Part shown: piece by piece, positions 1 through 5,254 of the stretch
Position numbering within the stretch: the stretch's first letter is position 1
How the letters are laid out: the number at the start of each line of letters is the position of its first letter
From: Bacteroidales bacterium
Lineage (GTDB): Bacteria > Bacteroidota > Bacteroidia > Bacteroidales > UBA1402
Direction: 5' to 3'
Assembly: GCA_023230125.1 (NCBI GenBank)
Contig: JALNXZ010000124.1
Location: 1-5,254 of the forward strand
DNA length: 5,254 nt
The notes under the pieces: model-generated
What the model saw: the letters and a program-made list of their open reading frames with translations, nothing else
Told to the model about the DNA's origin: nothing
Database searches by the model: none
Position numbers and translations under genes: made by a program

Positions 1-108
1 CACAAGACAAAACCTGTTTTCTCAGCGCAATTCCATCCGGAAGCTTCGAGCGGGCCAACCGATACGGAATTTTTGTTTGATGAATTTCTGAATTCAATCA
101 AAAAATAA
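1..108 (+). CDS. carA: Carbamoyl-phosphate synthetase small (glutaminase) subunit, C-terminal end only
   Basis: Only the last 35 codons and the TAA stop are inside the window; the gene begins upstream. CarA hydrolyses glutamine and channels the ammonia to CarB for carbamoyl phosphate synthesis in the cytoplasm. The visible tail contains FSAQFHPEASSGPTDT (residues 7-22 of the fragment), the end of a class I (triad-type) glutamine amidotransferase domain. His12 and Glu14 of the fragment are the His and Glu of the Cys-His-Glu triad; the nucleophilic Cys lies outside the window. The tail then reads FLFDEFLNSIKK and stops, as CarA proteins normally do just after this motif. The identification rests on this motif plus carB immediately downstream on the same strand, 88 bases away. 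Other class I amidotransferases share the HPE motif, but the GP-D---LFDEF context and the neighbour make CarA by far the best reading. The fragment is too short to say whether this CarA shares the eukaryote-like character of the CarB next to it. Confidence 0.93.
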   Translation, partial: HKTKPVFSAQFHPEASSGPTDTEFLFDEFLNSIKK

Positions 109-132
109 AGACTCTTGCCAAACGGGTCATTA

Positions 133-168
133 CAGCAGGATCCGGATATTGGAAATCTTAGGTTGCTG
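133..168 (+). other. Weak hairpin in the carA-carB gap
   Basis: This is the only structure I see in the 88-base gap (109-196). CAGCAG at 133-138 can pair with TTGCTG at 163-168, giving five Watson-Crick pairs plus one G-T pair around a 24-base loop. The loop itself contains the 8-base palindrome ATCCGGAT (140-147). A T-rich stretch (CATTTTTCTT, 176-185) follows about eight bases after the stem, then carB starts at 197. It could be a weak attenuator, a processing site or chance. The long loop and short stem argue against an efficient intrinsic terminator, and carA and carB need to be made together. Confidence 0.2.
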
Positions 169-196
169 ATTATCTCATTTTTCTTACATATATTAC

Positions 197-3100
197 ATGT
201 CAGATATAACCATCAAAAAAGTACTGTTACTCGGTTCCGGAGCCTTGAAAATCGGAGAGGCCGGAGAGTTCGACTATTCTGGTTCTCAGGCGTTGAAAGC
301 CCTCAAGGAAGAGGGTATCTATACGGTACTGATCAACCCCAACATTGCTACAGTGCAAACTTCGGAAGGTGTTGCCGACCAGATTTATTTTTTGCCGGTA
401 ACCCCGTTCTTCGTTGAAGAAGTCATTAAAAAAGAAAAACCGGACGGCTTGTTGCTCTCCTTCGGAGGACAAACAGCCTTGAATTGCGGTGTAAAACTGT
501 ATGAGGCCGGCATTTTTGAAAAATACAACCTGCGCGTACTTGGTACACCGGTACAATCCATCATTAATACGGAGAATCGCGAGTTTTTCGTGGATCGCCT
601 CGATGAAATTGATGTTAAGACCATCAAGAGCATTGCTGTTGAAAGTTTGACTGATGCACATCAGGCAGCAGATGAATTGGGCTATCCCATCATCGTTCGC
701 GCTGCCTACGCATTGGGTGGACTTGGCAGTGGCTTTTGCAACAATGCAGAAGATTTACAGTCACTTGCGGAAAAGGCCTTTAACTATTCCTCTCAGTTGT
801 TGATTGAAAAATCGCTGAAAGGTTGGAAGGAGATTGAGTACGAAGTGGTACGTGATTGCTTTGACAACTGTATCACCGTATGTAATATGGAAAATTTTGA
901 TCCGTTGGGTATCCATACGGGTGAAAGTATCGTTGTTGCGCCTTCACAAACACTTACAAACTCAGAATACCATAAACTTCGCGAAATTGCCGTACGTATT
1001 GTGCGTCACATCGGTATTGTCGGAGAATGTAATGTGCAATATGCCTTTGATCCTGAATCGGAAGATTACCGAGTCATAGAGGTGAATGCCCGTTTAAGCC
1101 GTTCTTCGGCTTTGGCATCTAAGGCTACCGGTTATCCTTTGGCTTTTGTGGCGGCGAAACTGGCTTTGGGTTTTGGTTTGCATGAGTTGAAAAATTCAGT
1201 CACCAAAACCACGACAGCATTCTTTGAACCTGCCCTTGATTATGTGGTTGTTAAGATTCCTCGCTGGGACTTGGCTAAGTTTCATGGTGTAGATCGTGAA
1301 ATCGGCTCTTCCATGAAGAGTGTCGGTGAAGTGATGGCCATCGGCCGCACTTTCGAAGAGGCTTTCCAAAAAGGATTGCGTATGATTCAACAAGGCATGC
1401 ACGGATTTGTCGGGAATAAGGAACTGGAAACAAAAAATTTGGATATAGATTTGTCTGAACCGACAGATCGACGGGTGTTTTTCTTGTCACAGGCTTTCAG
1501 CAAAGGGTATGACATTGAACGTATCCATGAACTGACCAAGATAGACCGCTGGTTCCTTCAGAAGCTGCAGCACATCATGAATTTAGCTAAGGAAGTGAGC
1601 AGTTGCAAGAAGCCTGAAAAGATGTCGCCGGATTTTCTCAAAGACCTCAAAAAGAATGGTTTCTCTGATTATCAGATAGCCCGTCTGATGGTGAAAAAAG
1701 AAGAATTTGAAGATGTTGCCCAGCGAATAAGAGCATTTCGTAAAGTTCATGGTATCGTTCCTGTTGTGAAGCAAATTGATACATTGGCCGGAGAATTTCC
1801 GGCACAGACAAATTATCTGTACCTTACATACAACGGTTGTGCGAATGATGTGCATTATCTGGGAGATAAGCAGTCTGTCATTGTGCTTGGTTCAGGAGCT
1901 TATCGCATCGGCAGCAGTGTAGAATTCGACTGGTGTAGTGTCAATGCACTAAATACGATTCGTAAACAGGGATTGCGTTCCGTCATGATCAATTACAATC
2001 CTGAAACGGTTTCAACCGATTATGATATGTGTGATCGTCTGTACTTTGATGAACTCAGTTTTGAAAGAGTGATGGACATCATTGAGCTGGAAAATCCGAT
2101 GGGCGTGATTGTGTCTGTGGGCGGACAAATACCGAACAACCTGTCTGTACCCTTGAGTGAAGCCGGAGTACGGCTTCTCGGTACATCAGCATCTTCCATC
2201 GACAATGCGGAAGATCGTCACAAATTCTCTTCCATGCTTGACCGCCTCGGAATTGATCAGCCTGCCTGGAAAGAATTGACCACCTTGAGTGATGTGAACG
2301 CTTTCGTGGATACCGTTGGCTTCCCGGTACTGGTAAGACCTTCCTATGTCCTGTCAGGTGCAGCTATGAATGTTTGTTCCAATTCAGAGGAACTGGAAAT
2401 GTTCTTGAAACTGGCAACACAGGTTTCTTCCAAACATCCGGTTGTAATCAGTGAGTTTATTGAAAATGCCAAGGAAATTGAAATGGATGCTGTGGCGAAG
2501 GATGGTGAAATCATTGTTTATGCCATCTCTGAACATGTTGAATTTGCCGGTGTACACTCCGGAGATGCAACCATCCAGTTTCCACCGCAAAAACTTTATA
2601 TTGAGACGGTTAGACGTATCAAACGCATTACCCGTGATATAGCCAAGGCTTTAAATATTTCCGGTCCGTTCAATATCCAATATCTTGCAAAGGACAATGA
2701 AATTAAGGTGATAGAGTGTAATTTGCGAGCATCACGTAGTTTCCCGTTTGTCTCCAAAGTCCTGAAGCTGAATTTTGTAGAAATGGCGACTATGGTAATG
2801 TTGGGTAATGAAGTTGTAAAACCCATAAAATCAGAGTTTGAACTGGATTATGTAGGTATCAAGGCTTCTCAGTTTTCCTTTACCCGTTTACAGAAGGCTG
2901 ACCCTGTTTTGGGCGTCGATATGGCTTCCACAGGTGAAGTCGGATGCATTGGATCTGATTTCAACGATGCTTTGCTGACTGCCATGCTTTCAGTGGGCTA
3001 CCGTATACCCGAAAAGAATATTCTGGTATCTTCAGGTCCGACCAAATCGAAAGTCCAGTTGTTGGAACCTTGCATGCTTTTGCAAAAGAACGGATACAAG

Positions 3101-3415
3101 ATTTATGCTACCGGCGGAACCTGTACTTTTTTGCAGGAGAACAGCATTGATGCCATCCCGGTGTCATGGCCTGACGAAGAAGGGGAGCTTAAAGCCATGG
3201 ATATGATTCATCATAAGGAGTTTGATTTGGTAATCAACATTCCAAAGAATTTAACCAAACGTGAGTTGACCAATGGATATAAGATACGCCGTGGAGCTAT
3301 TGATTTCAATATTCCGTTACTGACCAATGCGCGTTTGGCAAGTGCTTTTATACAAGCATTCTGCAAGATTCAAGTAGGTGATATCCAGATAAAGAGCTGG
3401 AGTGAATATCATTGA
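197..3415 (+). CDS. carB: Carbamoyl-phosphate synthetase large (ammonia-using) subunit, eukaryote-like type
   Basis: Complete 1072-residue protein, about the length of E. coli CarB. It makes carbamoyl phosphate from bicarbonate, glutamine-derived ammonia and two ATP, feeding pyrimidine and arginine synthesis. The layout is the usual duplicated one. N-half: GSGALKIGEAGEFDYSGSQ (13-31), then an ATP-grasp domain with the metal-binding VIEVNARLSR (293-302; Glu295, Asn297). A helical linker/oligomerisation region spans about 400-550. C-half: LGSGAYRIGSSVEFDWC (564-580) and a second ATP-grasp domain with VIECNLRASR (838-847; Glu840, Asn842). An MGS-like allosteric domain spans about 941-1060. Both active-site metal ligand sets are intact, so the enzyme should be functional. 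The ATG at 197 is chosen because the protein then starts just before the first conserved motif, as in homologues; no Shine-Dalgarno sequence precedes it, which is normal in Bacteroidetes. Unusually, the motifs match eukaryotic CAD/CPS I (EVNAR rather than EMNPR; RIGSSVEFDWC rather than RIGQGIEFDYC). It is nevertheless a separate gene, not fused to carA, dihydroorotase or aspartate transcarbamoylase. It is probably co-transcribed with carA. Confidence 0.97.
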   Translation: MSDITIKKVLLLGSGALKIGEAGEFDYSGSQALKALKEEGIYTVLINPNIATVQTSEGVADQIYFLPVTPFFVEEVIKKEKPDGLLLSFGGQTALNCGVKLYEAGIFEKYNLRVLGTPVQSIINTENREFFVDRLDEIDVKTIKSIAVESLTDAHQAADELGYPIIVRAAYALGGLGSGFCNNAEDLQSLAEKAFNYSSQLLIEKSLKGWKEIEYEVVRDCFDNCITVCNMENFDPLGIHTGESIVVAPSQTLTNSEYHKLREIAVRIVRHIGIVGECNVQYAFDPESEDYRVIEVNARLSRSSALASKATGYPLAFVAAKLALGFGLHELKNSVTKTTTAFFEPALDYVVVKIPRWDLAKFHGVDREIGSSMKSVGEVMAIGRTFEEAFQKGLRMIQQGMHGFVGNKELETKNLDIDLSEPTDRRVFFLSQAFSKGYDIERIHELTKIDRWFLQKLQHIMNLAKEVSSCKKPEKMSPDFLKDLKKNGFSDYQIARLMVKKEEFEDVAQRIRAFRKVHGIVPVVKQIDTLAGEFPAQTNYLYLTYNGCANDVHYLGDKQSVIVLGSGAYRIGSSVEFDWCSVNALNTIRKQGLRSVMINYNPETVSTDYDMCDRLYFDELSFERVMDIIELENPMGVIVSVGGQIPNNLSVPLSEAGVRLLGTSASSIDNAEDRHKFSSMLDRLGIDQPAWKELTTLSDVNAFVDTVGFPVLVRPSYVLSGAAMNVCSNSEELEMFLKLATQVSSKHPVVISEFIENAKEIEMDAVAKDGEIIVYAISEHVEFAGVHSGDATIQFPPQKLYIETVRRIKRITRDIAKALNISGPFNIQYLAKDNEIKVIECNLRASRSFPFVSKVLKLNFVEMATMVMLGNEVVKPIKSEFELDYVGIKASQFSFTRLQKADPVLGVDMASTGEVGCIGSDFNDALLTAMLSVGYRIPEKNILVSSGPTKSKVQLLEPCMLLQKNGYKIYATGGTCTFLQENSIDAIPVSWPDEEGELKAMDMIHHKEFDLVINIPKNLTKRELTNGYKIRRGAIDFNIPLLTNARLASAFIQAFCKIQVGDIQIKSWSEYH
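3017..3376 (+). other. MGS-like allosteric domain of CarB with a CPS I-like effector pocket
   Basis: This sub-region of carB (residues about 941-1060) is the regulatory domain. In E. coli it binds UMP and IMP, in animal CAD it binds UTP and PRPP, and in mitochondrial CPS I it binds N-acetylglutamate. Visible here are ATGGT (971-975), IPVSWPDEEG (987-996), DLVINIPKNLTK (1010-1021), NGYKIRR (1026-1032) and IPLLTN (1039-1044). By remembered alignment, Thr972, Thr975, Trp991, Asn1014 and Asn1026 fall at the positions of CPS I effector-pocket residues Thr1391, Thr1394, Trp1410, Asn1437 and Asn1449; CPS I Asn1440 is replaced by Lys1017. Relative to E. coli, the Lys993 position is Trp and the Thr1017 position is Pro, so the bacterial UMP site is not conserved. 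The natural ligand cannot be told from sequence. Confidence 0.7.
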
Positions 3416-3455
3416 TGAAAGAATTGAAAAGGAAAGGAAAGTACCAATATATTGT

Positions 3456-3491
3456 AACGTCAGAAGTGAAAATCTTCTCTTCTTTTACGTT
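3456..3491 (+). other. Imperfect hairpin in the glmS leader
   Basis: Two consecutive 5-base arms pair in register: AACGT (3456-3460) with ACGTT (3487-3491), and AGAAG (3462-3466) with CTTCT (3479-3483). They are separated by a small internal loop (one base against three) and close on a 12-base loop. A second CTTCT copy (3474-3478) offers an alternative, tighter pairing for AGAAG. The structure sits between the carB stop (3413-3415) and the glmS ATG (3522). There is no clean T-run after it (TTTAAAATTAAA follows), so it is not a textbook intrinsic terminator. It may be a leader structure, an RNA-processing site or an operator-like inverted repeat. A nearby 10-base palindrome, CAATATATTG (3445-3454), is the only other symmetry seen in this 106-base gap. 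Confidence 0.3.
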
Positions 3492-3493
3492 TA
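3486..3493 (+). promoter_or_regulatory. Possible Bacteroides-type -7 element upstream of glmS
   Basis: TACGTTTA matches the Bacteroides -7 consensus TAnnTTTG except for the last base. It lies 28 bases before the glmS start, a reasonable distance for a short leader. The matching -33 TTG is not found at the usual 19-21-base spacing: the closest is GTG at 3466-3468, with 17 bases between. Transcription of glmS from here would make it independent of carAB. The element is weak, overlaps the 3' arm of the hairpin and could be chance. Confidence 0.2.
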
Positions 3494-3521
3494 AAATTAA
3501 ATCTGAAAAATACGGAATTGT

Positions 3522-5254
3522 ATGTGTGGAATTGTCGGATATATTGGGAGCCAACAGGCATTTCCTATATTGATAAAAGGCTTGCAACGTTTGGAATATC
3601 GTGGCTATGATAGTGCTGGTGTTGCTTTGATTACAGATAGTGATGATATGGTGGTCTATAAGACCAAAGGAAAAGTTTCCGATCTTGAAAGTTTTGTTCA
3701 ATCTAAGGATGTATCCGGTACCATTGGTATAGCTCATACGCGTTGGGCTACCCATGGTGAGCCCAACAACGTAAATGCACATCCACATTATTCACAGTCC
3801 GAAAATTTGGCTTTGATTCACAATGGCATCATCGAGAACTATACCATTCTGAAAGAAGACTTGATGAAACGTGGTTACACCTTCAAGAGCAATACAGATA
3901 CAGAAGTACTTGTTCAACTGATTGAATATGTGAAGGTTTCCAATAATACGGATATATTTCATGCTGTACAATTGGCTTTGACTCAGGTCATTGGAGCTTA
4001 TGCCATCGCTGTGATTGAAAGAAACAATCCGGATTGTATCGTCGCAGCCCGTAAGTCAAGTCCTCTGGTAGTCGGAATCGGAGATGATGAGTTCTTTCTC
4101 GGTTCAGATGCTTCACCAATCATAGAGTATACCAACCGTGTCATTTACATTGACGATGACGAAGTGGTTCGTTTGGAACGAGGTAAGGAACCTCGCATCA
4201 CCAACCTGAATAATGTGGAGAAGCCCCATCAAATCATGGAGTTGGAAATGAGCCTCAGTGAGTTGGAAAAAGGTGGTTATCAACATTTTATGTTGAAAGA
4301 AATATTTGAACAGGCTAAAACTGTCCGTGAATGTATGCGTGGACGTATCAACATTGACCGTAATACTGTTGCTATGTCGGGTATTATTGATAACAAAGAG
4401 AAATTCATGAATGCCAGACGCATCATCATCGTTGCTTGCGGAACCTCTTGGCATGCAGGTCTGATTGGTGAATATCTGATTGAAGAATTCGCCCGTATTC
4501 CGGTTGAAGTGGAATATGCCTCTGAGTTTAGATACAGGAATCCCGTCCTCAGCAAGGAGGACATTGTTATTGCCATTTCTCAGTCGGGTGAGACTGCGGA
4601 TACTTTGGCTGCTATTGAATTGGCACATAAACAGAGTGTCTTTGTCTATGGTATCTGTAACGTCATTGGTTCTTCGATTGCCCGCAATACGGATTCAGGG
4701 TCTTATACACATGCAGGTCCGGAAATCGGGGTGGCATCAACCAAAGCGTTTACTGCTCAGGTGACTGTTTTGAGTTTGATCGCTTTGACCATTGCCAAAG
4801 AGAAAGGTACACTTTCGAAGGAACTTTTTGAATGTTATGTTACTGAATTGTCTTCCATTCCGGATAAAATGGAGGAAACGTTGGGCGTAAGCAGCTACAT
4901 TGAAAATTTTTCAGGGATTTTCACATATGCCAAGAATTTTATTTATATGGGTCGTGGTTACAACTATCCTGTTGCTTTGGAAGGCGCATTGAAATTAAAA
5001 GAAATTTCATATATCCATGCTGAGGGTTATCCTGCTGCAGAAATGAAGCATGGTCCTATTGCTTTGATTGATAGTGAAATGCCTGTTGTTGTTATCGCTC
5101 CAAATAAAGGAATGTACGAGAAAGTGGCAAGCAATATCCAGGAAATCAAGGCCAGAAAGGGCAGGGTGATAGCCATCATTACGAAAGGTGATACAGCAAT
5201 AAAGGGTATGGCTGATTATTATATTGAGATACCGGAGACCTGTGAGTGTTTTGT
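3522..5254 (+). CDS. glmS: Glutamine-fructose-6-phosphate aminotransferase (isomerising), 3' end cut by window
   Basis: 577 residues are visible without a stop; family members are about 610 residues, so roughly 35-40 are missing. GlmS converts fructose-6-phosphate and glutamine to glucosamine-6-phosphate, the first step toward UDP-GlcNAc for peptidoglycan and lipopolysaccharide. The N-terminal class II (Ntn) glutaminase domain starts MCGIVGYIG, so Cys2 becomes the N-terminal nucleophile after Met removal. It also shows HTRWATHGEP (71-80), HNGIIENY (100-107) and SNTDTEVL (123-130). Two SIS sugar-phosphate domains follow: CGTSWHAG (306-313) and SQSGETADT (353-361) in the first, and KLKEISYIHAEGYPAAEMKH (491-510) in the second. 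Lys491, Glu494 and His510 correspond to catalytic residues of the E. coli isomerase domain (Lys485, Glu488, His504); the C-terminal catalytic Lys lies outside. The start is fixed by the need for Cys at position 2. No Shine-Dalgarno sequence is present. It lies 106 bases after carB on the same strand; co-transcription or its own promoter are both possible. Confidence 0.96.
   Translation, partial: MCGIVGYIGSQQAFPILIKGLQRLEYRGYDSAGVALITDSDDMVVYKTKGKVSDLESFVQSKDVSGTIGIAHTRWATHGEPNNVNAHPHYSQSENLALIHNGIIENYTILKEDLMKRGYTFKSNTDTEVLVQLIEYVKVSNNTDIFHAVQLALTQVIGAYAIAVIERNNPDCIVAARKSSPLVVGIGDDEFFLGSDASPIIEYTNRVIYIDDDEVVRLERGKEPRITNLNNVEKPHQIMELEMSLSELEKGGYQHFMLKEIFEQAKTVRECMRGRINIDRNTVAMSGIIDNKEKFMNARRIIIVACGTSWHAGLIGEYLIEEFARIPVEVEYASEFRYRNPVLSKEDIVIAISQSGETADTLAAIELAHKQSVFVYGICNVIGSSIARNTDSGSYTHAGPEIGVASTKAFTAQVTVLSLIALTIAKEKGTLSKELFECYVTELSSIPDKMEETLGVSSYIENFSGIFTYAKNFIYMGRGYNYPVALEGALKLKEISYIHAEGYPAAEMKHGPIALIDSEMPVVVIAPNKGMYEKVASNIQEIKARKGRVIAIITKGDTAIKGMADYYIEIPETCECF

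Noticed and set aside
163..192. A carB promoter: TTG (163-165), a 19-base spacer, then TACATATA (185-192).
   Set aside because: The spacing fits the Bacteroides pattern but the -7 box mismatches at two of its six fixed bases. Transcription would start almost at the ATG, leaving essentially no leader.
3462..3486. An intrinsic terminator for carB (AGAAG pairing with CTTCT, followed by CTTCTTTT).
   Set aside because: The stem is only five pairs and A/T-rich, and the tail is interrupted by C residues. It is better described as part of the larger weak hairpin.
3416..3521. A glmS ribozyme/riboswitch in the glmS leader.
   Set aside because: The gap is only 106 bases, too short for the full ribozyme, and I see no trace of its core. 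That element is known from Firmicutes, not Bacteroidetes.
3415..3573. A 52-codon + strand reading frame whose ATG overlaps the carB stop (TGATG) and which runs 52 bases into glmS.
   Set aside because: The TGATG overlap looks like translational coupling, but the peptide (MKELKRKGKYQYIV...) has no recognisable motif. Its second half is glmS coding sequence read in another frame, and a real gene would have to overlap the glmS start. Most likely chance.
3348..3788. A 146-codon open frame on the - strand across the carB end, the gap and the glmS start.
   Set aside because: It lies antisense to two conserved genes, has no recognisable domain, and its openness is explained by codon bias of the genes opposite.
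4113..4628. A 171-codon open frame on the - strand inside glmS.
   Set aside because: It is entirely antisense to well-conserved glmS coding sequence, and the translation shows no family motif.

Overview
The window looks like chromosomal housekeeping DNA from a member of the Bacteroidales (Bacteroides, Phocaeicola or a close relative). The evidence is moderate GC by eye, AT-rich gene starts without a Shine-Dalgarno sequence, and CarB and GlmS proteins that read as Bacteroidetes versions. The genus assignment is an inference from sequence style; no search was run.

Layout: all three genes are on the + strand. Positions 1-108 are the last 35 codons and stop of carA, the glutaminase (small) subunit of carbamoyl-phosphate synthetase. 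After an 88-base gap comes a complete carB (197-3415, 1072 residues), the large synthetase subunit. A 106-base gap (3416-3521) follows, holding an imperfect hairpin and a weak promoter-like element. Then glmS (3522 to the window edge, 577 residues seen) encodes glutamine-fructose-6-phosphate aminotransferase and lacks roughly its last 35-40 residues. No RNA gene, mobile element, CRISPR array or long repeat is visible.

How the genes work together: CarA releases ammonia from glutamine and CarB uses it with bicarbonate and two ATP to make carbamoyl phosphate for pyrimidines and arginine. GlmS also uses glutamine, making glucosamine-6-phosphate for the cell envelope. The common theme is glutamine amide transfer, although the two glutaminase domains are unrelated (class I in CarA, class II in GlmS).

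Main point of interest: CarB does not read like the Escherichia coli enzyme. Along its whole length it carries signatures of the eukaryotic CPS branch (CAD and mitochondrial CPS I). Its C-terminal allosteric domain keeps most of the residues that I recall as the N-acetylglutamate pocket of CPS I, and has lost two E. coli nucleotide-site residues. This suggests an unusual ancestry and a testable, possibly arginine-pathway-linked, allosteric effector.
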